From contig CM030932.1 in NCBI GenBank assembly GCA_018136815.1, forward strand, positions 564,081-628,080: DNA of 64,000 bases, written 5' to 3'. The first letter of the stretch is position 1, and each line of letters starts with the position of its first letter. The notes under the pieces are model-generated. The model was not told where the DNA came from. It was given only the letters and a program-made list of their open reading frames with translations, and did no database searches. The position numbers were made by a program, and so were the translations under genes. Positions 45,469 through 56,938 of the stretch are shown here, one piece after another. This DNA comes from Isochrysis galbana (lineage: Eukaryota; Haptophyta; Isochrysidales; Isochrysidaceae).

Positions 45469-45831
45469 CGATACGGGAAGAAGGGGACTGGGGCGCGGCG
45501 ACGGAGAGGGGGCGGGCACGGAGAGGCGGGCGGGGCCGGAGGGTGTGATGACGTCGACCACGTCCTGCGTGGCTTTGAGGCAGGATGGGTCGGGCGGGCT
45601 CGAAGGTAGAGGGAGAGAGGGCGGGGGCAAAAGGCCGGCGGAGGCGGCGAGGAGACGCGAGCGTGCGGCATCGAGGGAGTCGGCGGTGGCGGCCAAGAAG
45701 GGGGGGGCGGCATCGCCGAGGATGTGGTCGAGGACGGAGTTGTAGACGTTGGTGTGTTCGCTGGAGGCGACGGACTCCATGGCGAGAGCGGATGCGGCGA
45801 AGGCGGAGGCGGCGGCGCGGGAGCGAGTCAC
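45466..45831 (-). pseudogene. Gag-like ORF of the deleted LTR retrotransposon
   Basis: The minus frame opens MTRSRAAASAFAASALAMES, with a helical segment (TNVYNSVLDHILGDAAPPFL, SLDAARSRLLAASAG) and a Pro/Ser-rich tail. It starts about 170 bp downstream of the primer-binding site, where gag is expected, and is cut short by the deletion that fuses it to the 3' LTR; its last codons come from LTR sequence. Assignment as gag rests on position only. Confidence 0.45.
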
Positions 45832-46722
45832 GGGGCGGCAGTGCTGGCGTGTTGTGGCCAGTGTGGTTGTGGTTGTGTGGACTGTGGGTAGACCATGTGA
45901 GATGGTTGGTTAGAGCTGGGTGAGGCGGATGGGGCTGGAGGGGCGGTGGCGGTGGGGATGTGAGGAGTGAGGAGAGGATGGAAGGGTGAGGAAGGCACCC
46001 CTCCGCTACCATGTGGTGAGTCTTGTGGAGCTGTGGCTGTGGTGCGGCCGGGTGTGAGAGGAGGCTGAACTGTAACATGAGAAGTATGGCCCAACTGGAG
46101 CATGGAGGGTGAACAATCGGGAGCCGAGGAAGCGTGCGGGGACGGGGCCGAAGACATGGGCGCACTCTCAGCCATCACGGGGCACAGCGACACGAGAACG
46201 GGAACGAGGGACGGACAAGGGGGCACGGAAGGCGCTCGAGCGATGGCGCGGAGCGTAGTCAAGACACCGAGAGAAAACGTCACGCGCGGGGGGGGAAGGG
46301 AATCGCGCGGGAAAGAAATAGACAAAAGGGGGTCGGGAACTCAAGGAAGCACTCGGGGAGAGACGGGAGGGGAGAGGGGGAAGAGGGCTTCCGCGGGGAG
46401 CCGGGGAGAGGAGAGGAGAGGGGGGGGGCGGACCGATACGGGACGATACGGGAAGAAGGGGACTGGGGCGCGGCGACGGAGAGGGAGTCGCGCGGGAAGA
46501 CCTAAAAACGGAACGGACGGGGGGAAGTGTACAAGGCCCCCCCTTTACCCGCAACAGCTCCGGTCGGGTGACCTGCTCACAGACACCTGCACCATCATGA
46601 ATGACCTATGGAAGCTGCAAGAGGCAAAAGATTACCCGGCCGTGCGACCCCGGCCAAAGTCGGCAGCAGAGCTCGCAGCGGAGGCAGCTAGCTCTCAGGC
46701 TGAGGGCCGGCAGTCAGAGTAG

Positions 46723-47324
46723 TAGCGCAGTGCAGGCACCGCGAAGCGAGGGAGAGGCCGCACCCCCAGCAAGAAAAGGTCAAAGGTGCGGCCGGGAGGC
46801 AGTGGCACACCCAGCTACAGCGGCGGGGGGCCACCAGACTCTATGCCTGCGGAAAGCGCGGATGTTGAGGCTGATCGCTGATCGGGCAGATGTGGGCGAT
46901 GGGGATGTGGGCGATGGCGATGGAGAGGAGGCAGTGCCTACCACTTACTTCGAGCGCGTTCACAAGATGTTTTTTTACTTGCTGGGAGCTTCACACACCA
47001 GCACGAGATGGCCACCTCGTTCGTCTGTGCAGAGCTGCGGGAGAAGAGGGCGTTAGAAGCGCACAAGCTTGGGCGGGCAGTCGAGATTGCCATGCTCGAA
47101 TGCATTCTCGAGGCGTCGGACGTATGGGCATGACACGGTGTGGGGAATGCCGCACCTCATCAGGCTGCTGGGCAAGCCATACCTTGCAGCTACCGAGGGG
47201 AGTGAGCACGCGCATCAGGACGCGAACAAGTACTTTTCCCGAATGGTGTGCAAGTCGAGCAAGTCGAATCCGCCTCTGAAGCAGACGATGGATCTGATGG
47301 GTCAGAAGCAATACGTGTGCGCCC
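46723..47324 (+). pseudogene. Decayed coding sequence, possibly a transposase C-terminus
   Basis: Several protein-like stretches occur in shifting plus frames: EEAVPTTYFERVHKMFFYLL (about 46930-46990), HEMATSFVCAELREKRALEA .. VEIAMLECILEASDVWA (47000-47130), and GMPHLIRLLGKPYLAATEGS .. EHAHQDANKYFSRMVCKSSK .. MDLMGQKQYV (47150-47315). The last resembles the C-terminal 'xxEGxEhxN..kxyf' block of large eukaryotic transposases, but no catalytic residues can be assigned. It may be the continuation of the split ORF at 40264-46722, with introns or frameshifts. Confidence 0.3.
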
Positions 47325-47460
47325 ACCGCCATCGCCCCCCGCCGCCATCGTCCCCCACCGCCATCGCCGCCGCCGCCATCGCCCCCACCGCCATCGCCGC
47401 CCTCTCCTCCGCCACCGTCGACGCCTCCGCCATCTCCTCCTTCTCTCCCTCGCCATCGGC
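47325..47460. repeat. (CCGCCATCG)n trinucleotide-rich repeat
   Basis: Imperfect tandem CCCCCGCCATCG / CACCGCCATCGCCGCCG units. It terminates the decayed ORF on the left and leads into the promoter region of WDR5. Confidence 0.85.
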
Positions 47461-47619
47461 CATCGGCGGCGGCAGGGGAGGGAGCGGGAAACCGCGGGAG
47501 AAGAAGAAGAGAAGAGAGAGAGAAAGAGATCAGGGTTGGGGGCGCGCGGGGCGCGGGAAGGAGAGGTCTACTGTACTTCATAATTGACGGGTCTTTGGGG
47601 AAGAAAGGATTGAGAGGAG

Positions 47620-49671
<2,052 letters not shown>

Positions 49672-50283
49672 GCGGCGAGGAGTCTGAACCCTATGTTAGT
49701 GATACGTCTTTACTCCCAATGCTGGTGATACGTCTTTACCCCATTGCTTGTCACGTTGTGGAAGTCACTTGTCCAAGGCGCGCATTGCATGCGTGCTGTG
49801 AGGGGAAGGGGTCTCTTGTGCTTGCACGTTTTCAGGCGCGTGGGGCGGGGGTACGATAAGCTCGGAGCACTGCACAACGGCGCGCACGTTCGTACATGTG
49901 CAATTATTTATGCCATAGATGGGGTAACAGCTTATCAGCTCTCAAGGTTATGGAGCTATCACTAATATCAGCACTAATATCAGCTCTCATGAGAGTTGTC
50001 CCAACCAACAACAAAACTCCCTTGTGCGCGCGCACGCGTGTGTTGTGTGTTGATTTACGCTCTTCACACTCCACACACAAACTCTCTCTCTCTCCTCTAG
50101 CGTAGATTGGTACTACTAGTTGGATGAACCTATCGCATCTTAGTCTTACTTAGAGATTGAGGATAGATAGAGCGTAGCAGCCAAGAAGCCGACCGACGGA
50201 GGCTACTACGTATGTATGTATGAAGTATCGATGTTGATGGAGGATGGAGGGGGGGGAGGCGACGATTCTAAAAGTAAAAGGAG
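49672..50283. other. Intergenic region downstream of WDR5
   Basis: GTTAGTGATACGTCTTTACTCCCAATGC is partly duplicated in tandem at 49695-49745. ACTAATATCAGC words occur twice at 49960-49985. No gene is recognised. Confidence 0.5.
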
Positions 50284-51869
50284 TCATAGTAGTAGATCAG
50301 CGGGGTGGTCGAACGATGGAATTTTCCCGGTGAAACGCTGGTACTTGGTGAGAGGAGCGCCGGGGCGGGCGGTGCGGTTGTCCAGGTAGTTGGCGTATTC
50401 GCGCGCGGGCAGGAGGAAGGAGTTGGGGAGCCGGGCGCGTTGGAGCATGGTCTCGGCGGCGCGGGTGAGGATGTCGTGGTGGCGCTCGGCGCGGCCGACG
50501 CCCTCGTGATGTTCCCGGGAAGTAAGTTGAACGAGGAGTCCCAGTTCTTGCTCGACGGGAATTGGGGTAGGGAGGGGGGCGGGCGGGCATGGGGGGATGT
50601 GAGGTGTTGTTGGAGAGAGAAGAGGTTGGTAGGCGTCGAGGGGAGAGGCGGGGAAAGGGGGGGCGGGGTGGTAGTAGGTAGGACCGTGGGCGGGGACGAA
50701 GGGATGGTGGGGGTCGTAAGGGAGGAGGGCGGGGTTGGCGTGGTGGGGGTGCGGATGGGTGAATGGGGGGGTGTGGATGGGATGATTGGGTTGGAAGGTG
50801 AGAGGGGGGTGGTGCAAGAAGGCGGACGCGTGCGGGTGCGGGGGAAGAGGGTTGTAGGGGGGAGGGGGGGAGGGGGGAGGGGGGGGAAAAGTCATGTTGT
50901 GAGTGTATCGGGCGTCGCGGATGAGGGGTGCGATGTGGATTGGTGCATGGTGGGGCAGTGAATGAGGATGGTGGAGGTGCGGGTGGTGTGGCGGGTTGGG
51001 TGGGTCAGTGGGCTGTGGAGGACCTGGGTAGTGAGGACCGGGAACGAAGGGAGCGGAAGGGAGTGGGGAGTAGAAGTGTGGCTGCATCGGTGTCGATGGG
51101 AGGGGTGGTGCTGCCGACGGATGGGGCTGTGGTGTCTGTTGTGTGGTTTGCTGTGTTGCCTGTGGTGGTGGTTGATGGTGTTGTGGTGTGGGGTCAATGG
51201 CGTCCGGGGAGGGAAGGAGAAGGCGGTGTGAGGAGGCGTGCGCTGGGTGGGAGGGCGAGTCGACTCCTCCGCTACCATGTTGCTCGAGGACACCAACTGG
51301 AGGGTCAGTGGCTGGAGCTGGCTGTGGATTGGAAGGTGGTGTTGAGTCTGATGTGAGATTGTGTGCGTGGGAGCGTGGGAACTGTGAGTGAGGAGTGAGA
51401 GTGGTTGGGGGCTCGGCGTGACATGAAGAGTACCAATTACCAGTCTGCATAGCGACACGCGATGGACGGGGACGCACAGAGAAGACGGAGGAACCAGGGG
51501 ACAGGGGGTGCTTCGGAGCGCTGGCGCTGAGAGAACCCAGACGGAGGATAAAACCACGGAGAAGACGGGGGGGGGGCGAACAGCTATAGGAACAAAGGAA
51601 AAGGATAGAAGATATGGACGAAGGGAACGGGGCACTGGCGGGTCGGGGAGGGGGCGGGGCGCGGGAAGACTCCCGACCCCTCTGGCCAAGGAAACAAGGG
51701 GGCGACCGGAGTTACAAAGGAAAGGGCAAGGGAGGGATCTCGGCTGCATGCGGGCGCGGTGCGAGGGAGGAGAGGGAAGAGGGCGGGGCGCCGGGAGGGT
51801 AGACACGTTCTAAAAATAGTGCGTGTCGTGGGGCATGGAGGGCGTTCGCGCGCTCCCCCTAACGCAACA
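50284..51869 (-). mobile_element. Deleted Copia-type LTR retrotransposon: 5' LTR, PBS, gag fused to integrase
   Basis: In minus orientation the LTR spans 51869 to about 51284 (begins TGTTGCG, ends CAACA) and is followed immediately by TGGTAGCGGAGG, the same primer-binding site as in the element at 46001-46012. The downstream frame (to 50284) is Pro/His-rich gag-like sequence and then, without a stop, a Copia integrase C-terminal block: ERHHDILTRAAETMLQRARL, PNSFLLPAREYANYLDNRTA, LTKYQRFTGKIPSFDHP. Protease and the integrase core have been deleted, and RT/RNase H and the 3' LTR are absent. The right LTR edge interrupts an ORF starting at 52047. Confidence 0.75.
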
Positions 51870-52047
51870 TCTGCTGTGCTTGCTGTGGCCGGAGCCACGG
51901 GCCGTGTGGCGCGACGGGGGTCGCGCGCACCTGCTCGGCCTCTGATGGCGGGCGCGGCCGCTTCAACAGCGACTGCTCCATGGGGGCTGGGGGGCCGCCC
52001 TCGGCGGGGGACCCGAAGGAGAGGAGGGGAGCGGCGGCGCGCTCCAT
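51859..52047 (-). pseudogene. MERA-type ORF cut by the Copia LTR
   Basis: A minus-strand start at 52047 (MERAAAPLLSFGSPAEGG.., QSLLKRPRPPSEAEQVRATP) is terminated by LTR sequence at 51869. The context before the ATG (AACTTTATAGTC) and the first codons (ATGGAGCGCGC) resemble the start of the split ORF at 40264. It may be a second member of the same uncharacterised gene family, likewise disrupted by an LTR element. Similarity beyond the first codons is weak. Confidence 0.35.
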
Positions 52048-52073
52048 GGCAACTGACTATAAAGTTAGTTGAC

Positions 52074-52463
52074 ATGGTGGATAAAGACTTCAACCTGCAA
52101 ACATCGGAAGACCTCTCGCAGGCGGCGAGAGGTTTGGATATACGAAACATCACTTGCAGGATAGCTAAACTTTACTAGTGGATAGAATACTCAAAGTGGA
52201 TCAAAGTAAGATCACACGAGATGCAAGGGAGGGAACCTCAAGCAATGATAAAGCACAGGAGAAGCCACAGGCTCCCGCCCCCTTCTCTCCGACTCCTGGC
52301 CGAAGCAGCGCGCACGGCCTCCCCAGAACCAGCTTCTCCGCTAAAGAGGGAACTGGGGAAGGGGAAGGGGGTTGACCGGGGTTAGGGTTGGGTAGTAGGG
52401 AGGTTCATAAGCACTCTGCCTCACGTCGCACAAGTAGCGTGAATTTTTAAGAAGATTTTTTTT
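52074..52463 (+). mobile_element. LINE family A 3' end with T8 tail
   Basis: The plus strand encodes VDKDFNLQTSEDLSQAARGL DIRNIT near its start, matching the C-terminus of the copy at 32228-33034. It then carries the family A 3' UTR (TCCCGCCCCCTTCTCTCC .. GGTTGGGTAGTAGGGAGG) ending GAATTTTTAAGAAGATTTTTTTT at 52463. The copy is 5'-truncated at 52074, immediately next to the 19-bp word at 52055-52073. Confidence 0.9.
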
Positions 52464-52692
52464 ATTTGGCATCGCCCCACGGTCAAAAAAAGCAGCCACC
52501 CCCGCCGAAAATACTAGTGGTAATTAAAATGAGTGTTTGACCGGAATACCATACCCGAACCCAGACATCAGGCAACCTTACGGCAATCTCGCTCCATCCG
52601 GGTAGCCTTCATTTGAACTCAATGGCCGCTCCGGTCATCGTGGGGATAAGGCTGTGCCATCTCCAACCTGGCTGGTGTACGCACGGGGCTAT

Positions 52693-54057
52693 TCAAATGG
52701 CGGACGGCAGCTCCCGCTCTGCAGCGGCCGCCATGGTAAACTCGATGATCCGCTCCGACACGAAGGCGGGATTCTCGAGCGCTGGGGCGTGCTGCGCGTC
52801 GGGGATGAGCACCGCGGCTTTGCAGTTTGGCAAATCGGCCTCGTACTTGTAAAGATCTTCCACTGGAAGGACATCGTCCTCTTCGCCCCAGAGCACGTAC
52901 GTGGGTGGGGCGATTGTGCGAATCAATTGTGGGCCGACCACCGCCTGGTAGCCTCCGCTCTTGAGGTACGCGCGCAGTGCCTGGCGCCAGCCTGCTTCCT
53001 TGGCCCAGACATGAGGGTAAGGCAGGAGCCCGTTCGTCGCTCGCCACTGGAAGAGATTGGTCACCGGGTCGGCGCAGAGCGACGTGAGCCAGGGGTCAGG
53101 CTGCGCGTACGACTCGCCGCCGGCATCCATGAGGATGAGGGCCTCGACGCACTCCGGGTGCTTGGCGGCAAAATCGAGAGCCACCGCGCCGCCGAGGCTT
53201 GCGCCGAGCACGACCGCCTTCTCACCCTTGAGCTGACGCTTCCAGAATGCGTACTGATGCTCGCGGATCAGATCCCATGGTTTGGCCTCCTCTTGCTCGA
53301 TGAGCTTGGTGAAGGGCTCGCGGGCAGTGAAACCGCCGGTCCACCACTCCATCGCCTCGACGCGCAGGCCAGCCTCGACCAGCTTGGGCATCACATATCG
53401 GAACTCGAGCACGGACGAATCGAAGCCGTGGATCAGCATGAGGGGTGGCGCGTCGGCGGGCTTGTCCGGCGCCATGCTCACAAAGCATGTATCTACTGGG
53501 CCGACTGAGGGCACATCGATCGGGTCGAGCTGCATTGCTTTCACGACGGCGACCGCCTCTGGCTCGATCAGTTCACGTGCCTCGTCGCCCTGCCAAGCCG
53601 GTAGATCAAGAAGCTGCGGCGGTCCTTCTATCGCCTCACCCGTCTTAGGGTCGAGCCGCACGCCCTCATCGTCGACACCCTGATATGCCTTCTTCCAAGC
53701 CGATGGCGTGACAGAGAGCGCAAACTTCTTAAGCGCCTCGTTCTGCACGGTGGTGGCGCCGCTCTCCGCCAACTTCTCCGAGTCGCCCGAGAGGAAGAGC
53801 AGCGGTAGGATCGCGCCCGTCGTCGGGTTCCACAGCTGGTTGGTTGCGCCCAGGTATCCAAGGATGCCAAGCAGAGCGGCGCCGGCTGCGGGAGCGAGCC
53901 ACTCAGGCGGAGCAGCAGCCTGCGCTGCCTCTGCGAGGAGCGCGTGCGGCGGCGGGGTGCGTGCGGGCACTCGCGCTGGCGACAGACGCACCGCGCCCGC
54001 CAGCGAGCAGAGCAGGAGCGGCGCGGACGCAAGCGAGGCTCCCCTCATCAGCCTCAT
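52693..54057 (-). CDS. Plastid-type alpha/beta hydrolase
   Basis: 454 residues from the ATG at 54057. This start is preferred over the ORF's first codon because it opens a signal-peptide-like sequence (MRLMRGASLASAPLLLCSLAGAVRL) followed by a Pro/Arg transit-like stretch. A hydrophobic segment (AAGAALLGILGYLG) precedes the catalytic domain. Fold landmarks are the oxyanion region LMLIHGFDSS, the nucleophile elbow GASLGGAVAL, an acidic residue in YVLWGEEDDVLP and the catalytic His in PDAQHAPALENP. Substrate cannot be assigned; plant relatives include chlorophyll-, lipid- and ester-hydrolysing enzymes. Single exon; no GA tract is seen at its start, unlike most neighbours. Confidence 0.88.
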   Translation of the reverse strand: MRLMRGASLASAPLLLCSLAGAVRLSPARVPARTPPPHALLAEAAQAAAPPEWLAPAAGAALLGILGYLGATNQLWNPTTGAILPLLFLSGDSEKLAESGATTVQNEALKKFALSVTPSAWKKAYQGVDDEGVRLDPKTGEAIEGPPQLLDLPAWQGDEARELIEPEAVAVVKAMQLDPIDVPSVGPVDTCFVSMAPDKPADAPPLMLIHGFDSSVLEFRYVMPKLVEAGLRVEAMEWWTGGFTAREPFTKLIEQEEAKPWDLIREHQYAFWKRQLKGEKAVVLGASLGGAVALDFAAKHPECVEALILMDAGGESYAQPDPWLTSLCADPVTNLFQWRATNGLLPYPHVWAKEAGWRQALRAYLKSGGYQAVVGPQLIRTIAPPTYVLWGEEDDVLPVEDLYKYEADLPNCKAAVLIPDAQHAPALENPAFVSERIIEFTMAAAAERELPSAI

Positions 54058-54310
54058 CTCCGCTTCCCCCACCCCCTTGCTCTTCCGCGAGGAGGTGCAC
54101 ACCCCGAACCACAGAATCAAAGAATCACAGAATGACGACTCCAATATGATCTATTCTTGAATTAATAAGGGAGCCGATCTATTTTGGGGATGCAGCACCG
54201 AGGGAACGGCCGTTATTGCTCCTCTTTTCCAGATGTGCCGGCCTCTCGCGCGTGGGCGCGAGGGCGGTACTGCAGAGGTGTATGGTGCGGTGCACCCGGC
54301 CTACAGGCGG

Positions 54311-54424
54311 AAAAAAAAATCTTCTTAAAAATCCCCGCTACTTATGCTTATGCGGCGTGAGGCAGAGTGCTAATGAACCTCCCTACTACCCAAACCTAAC
54401 CCCTGACAACCCCTTCCCCTTCCC
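54311..54424 (-). mobile_element. LINE family A terminal 3' UTR fragment
   Basis: The reverse complement gives GGGGAAGGGGTTGTCAGG .. GGGTAGTAGGGAGG .. TAGCGGGGATTTTTAAGAAG then T9 (A9 at 54311-54319 on the plus strand). It matches the family A 3' UTR at 33230-33333. Only about 115 bp remain. It is flanked at its 5' side by the 40-bp repeat at 54425-54464. Confidence 0.88.
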
Positions 54425-54740
54425 CAGGCAATCTCCAAGAGTGAGATCAGCCTTGCTCTGACACAGAGGGGGGGGGGGGGGGGGCGACGCCTCAGCCCAA
54501 AATCAACTTGCCTTTCTTCTCGCGATTCGAGTCGAGTTTTTCTCGTAGAAGCCCTTTCGACCCGGGGTCGCGGTAGAAACGCGTTGAGTCGAAGCACCTA
54601 TTTCGGTGCTTCTGGCCGGCAATAAAGAGTTAAGGACGAGTCCTTGAAGTAAGGACAAACTTCGCTAGGTGAGAGCGCGAGCACAAAGTGCTTATTTTGC
54701 CCAAACCTTGGCTTGTTGGTTACCTCATGCATATCCTCTT
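54425..54740. other. Repeat word, poly(G) run and small hairpins
   Basis: 54425-54464 is identical to 16231-16270. A G run of about 15 follows at 54468-54482. A perfect 8-bp hairpin (GAAGCACC, 6-nt loop, GGTGCTTC) lies at 54591-54612 in sequence that looks structured (CCCGGGGTCGCGG, AAGGACGAGTCCTT). No tRNA, 5S or snRNA consensus fits. Confidence 0.5.
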
Positions 54741-55109
54741 TTAATGTTCCCAGGGCGCTAACGCACCAATCCCCAATCCCTCAGCAATACCAAGTTTTGT
54801 GACATACTTCACGGGGCGTCGGGTCGAATCACAGTTTGTCCTTGAAATGAAAGAGGTGGCTGATACCCCCATTGGAAAGCTCTTCCACCGCCCATGGTCC
54901 CCAGGAGATGAAATGTTGCTTTGATTGCCCTCTTTGAGACCTAAAGTGACGACGAAGCGTGATTTTGCCATCCAACGGTCCAATTTGTCAACATACGGCT
55001 CAAAAGGGTTAAAAAAATCCTCCCGCGTGAGCGGATCGTCCGAGTGCAGCACCACATGCTGAATGTGGCAGCAAAAGTCAACGAAGACAAGCTCTGAAGA
55101 ATTGGTCAT
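54741..55109 (-). other. Unassigned protein-like ORF
   Basis: A 122-codon minus frame has natural-looking composition (VFVDFCCHIQHVVLHSDDPL, REDFFNPFEPYVDKLDRWM, FVVTLGLKEGN). It may be an exon or a relic of a transposon protein. No domain, splice partner or homologue is recognised. Confidence 0.3.
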
Positions 55110-55417
55110 GGGGAGAGCTTAGGTTGCATGGGAGGTAAAGATGATTTGCTTCAGGGGGTGGGATGTCCCAAAAGCTCACTCTAAGGTGAGAATATTAAGA
55201 AATTATATTAGTAGTAAAATTTTTGTTGTATTTCCTCAATCCTCGATCCTCACTTTTTCATTTTTGCACCCTTAGATAGAAGTTAAGATAGTGTTTGACC
55301 GCCCTAGAAATTGAGCCGGAATTTCGAAAACTTTCCGAAATCCTGGCCTGTCCCACGCGGTCCAAGACATGGCCGAAATTCCCCTCCAGCCCTCCGAACT
55401 CTCGCCCGCCTTGTGAT

Positions 55418-55497
<80 letters not shown>

Positions 55498-56113
55498 AGG
55501 GGGATCTTCGAAAAGAGCATCCGTAACGGAAGGGGCGGGAGGCGGGCGAGAGCTTGTCGAAGCGCTGGACGACGAGGGCGAGTAGGAGTGGATGGAATGA
55601 GAAACGACGGCGACGAGGGCGCGCATAGTAATCCTCCTGGAGCGCTTAATCCGTCAGATGCGGTCGAAGACCATGACCGAAACTTAATAGTGTGTGGTGG
55701 ACTTTCTCTCCCTCCCCGTCACCTGCAGCAGCTCGTCATCTGCAGCAGCTCTCTGCTTCCTCAGATCCTGTCAAGACTCAGGTGCGGGCAGCACGCATTC
55801 GGCACCGCGATCTGTCGGCATCGTTCCACAGCAGCAAATTCAAGAGAGTCGTTGCGGAGGTAAAGAGGCGTGGCGCACATTGCAGATCGCGCACCCACAC
55901 TCTCCACGTGCCTGACCTTCTCTGAGCTGCGCTTTGCGCACTGAGAGGCAGAGCCCCGCTCTGCCTCGCTTCCATGATCCTTAAGAAGCTCCTTTGTGAA
56001 CATCATATTCACGGCACGAACAAGCCGCCGAAAGGATACGGAACGCCCCCTTCCACACAAAGAAGCGCAATGCTTCCTGACGCAATTGCCTAATCCGCCA
56101 CTGCCAGTGCAGA
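55110..56113. other. Intergenic region with an (CT)41 microsatellite
   Basis: (CT)n runs from 55412 to 55495. The ORFs that cross it are Arg-Glu or Ser-Leu artefacts flanked by ordinary sequence. Around 55720-55760 CTGCAGCAGCTC is duplicated. No gene is recognised before the membrane-protein ORF at 56114. Confidence 0.6.
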
Positions 56114-56938
56114 ATGTGCTTTCATCCTCATCATGACCGCACGTTCTTCACGACGAAGGCCACTGGAGTTGCCTTGTTTCTCTTCCTGGCCGATGTATAC
56201 TCGGCAAACGCCGAGACCAGGATCATCGATCTGGGATCTACGACCATTTTGAAGGGCACTACTTGGAATGTTGGCATCATCGATCTATACAATAATCCGT
56301 ACTTCGACTACGACATCCACTCGGCCTATCTCTATTCGCCAACTATCCGCGGGTGCGATTCGTGGAACGGCGCCTGCAACTTGGTCGATCTTTGGATTGC
56401 TGCAGGCAGCCAATGCTGGGACAATAGGGGCCCCGGATACTTGGTGAAGGTTTGTCAAGACTGTACGAGCTGGCAGCCGGGCTTCCGCACCTCCATTCCG
56501 ACCTGGGCTGGCGATGTGATATGCATCAAGATGAGATGCCGCAATCGGCTGTCAAATTGTGAAGCCACATTGAAGTATTCGTACGATTACACGACGACTC
56601 CCTGGCCACCGCCGCCTTCACCACCTGCACCTCCCCCTTCTCCTCCGCGTCCTCCAGCATCGCCATCCTCTGCCATCTCGATCATAGCCATAGTTGGTAT
56701 CGTCGGCGGCGTGATATTGGGCATTGTAGCAATTGTGGCAGGCGCATCCGCTGCTGGCGTTCGTTTTCGCCGCACGCGAAACTCGTCGGGAGCGCAGTCA
56801 CCACCAGTCGTTCAAGTCGCCATGACCAGCAATGAACCACATGTTGTCATCGGTGTCCCGGCATCTAGCGCCATCGATGTCCCGGCCTCTAGCGCCACAA
56901 TCGGTGTCCCAGCTTCTGGTGCCGCGAAGGCAATCTAA
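56114..56938 (+). CDS. Type I membrane protein with Cys-rich ectodomain and Pro-rich stalk
   Basis: 274 residues. A hydrophobic N-terminal segment (ATGVALFLFLADVYSANA) fits a signal peptide. It is followed by an ectodomain of about 125 residues with at least eight Cys (RGCDSWNGACN, SQCWD, CQDC, CIKMRCRNRLSNC), a stalk PPPPSPPAPPPSPPRPP (about residues 163-182), a transmembrane helix (IIAIVGIVGGVILGIVAIVA), a basic stop-transfer RFRRTR, and a short tail with imperfect VPASSAI/VPASSATIG repeats. The layout is that of algal cell-surface proteins. The ectodomain is not a family I recognise. No intron is needed, and the start could be upstream if a further exon exists. Confidence 0.75.
   Translation: MCFHPHHDRTFFTTKATGVALFLFLADVYSANAETRIIDLGSTTILKGTTWNVGIIDLYNNPYFDYDIHSAYLYSPTIRGCDSWNGACNLVDLWIAAGSQCWDNRGPGYLVKVCQDCTSWQPGFRTSIPTWAGDVICIKMRCRNRLSNCEATLKYSYDYTTTPWPPPPSPPAPPPSPPRPPASPSSAISIIAIVGIVGGVILGIVAIVAGASAAGVRFRRTRNSSGAQSPPVVQVAMTSNEPHVVIGVPASSAIDVPASSATIGVPASGAAKAI

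Larger units (their letters stand above)
40734..46561 (-). mobile_element. Internally deleted LTR retrotransposon with 5-bp target duplication GCTCC
   Basis: The element spans 40739-46556 (TG...CA) and is flanked by GCTCC at 40734-40738 and 46557-46561. In minus orientation the 5' LTR is 46556-46013, ending CTCACCACA. It is followed at once by TGGTAGCGGAGG (46012-46001), a primer-binding site resembling that for initiator tRNA-Met. The 3' LTR copy begins at 40739 and is interrupted by a terminal-inverted-repeat element at 41178-45468. It resumes at 45469 and is truncated at about 45511, where it joins gag-like sequence, so pol is deleted. Without the inner element it is about 1.5 kb. The two LTR copies are nearly identical by eye, so insertion was recent. 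Confidence 0.88.
40264..46722 (+). pseudogene. Pro-rich ORF split by an LTR retrotransposon
   Basis: Part 1 (40264-40738) starts MERAPTSPTSQPP and includes RGRPKPPEPKRS, a duplicated 51-bp segment (PMEATPTVSAP twice or nearly so) and SLNEWTEAHKDLL. Part 2 (46562-46722) reads SGDLLTDTCTIMNDLWKLQE .. AELAAEAASSQAEGRQSE-stop. Removing 40739-46561 (the element plus one GCTCC duplicate) joins codon C|GG and keeps the frame, giving about 211 residues. The family is not recognised; composition and a related MERA start at 52047 suggest it may itself belong to a mobile gene family. The insertion disrupts the gene in this copy. Confidence 0.75.

Noticed and set aside
40739..46556. The 440-bp direct repeats read as segmental duplication
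   Set aside because: TG..CA ends, a flanking 5-bp duplication, an adjacent primer-binding site and frame restoration of the host ORF all point to LTRs instead.
54591..54612. Possible structured RNA (hairpin near GGACGAGTCC)
   Set aside because: One 8-bp hairpin alone; no hammerhead core (CTGATGA..GAAA), 5S, snRNA or tRNA consensus could be fitted.
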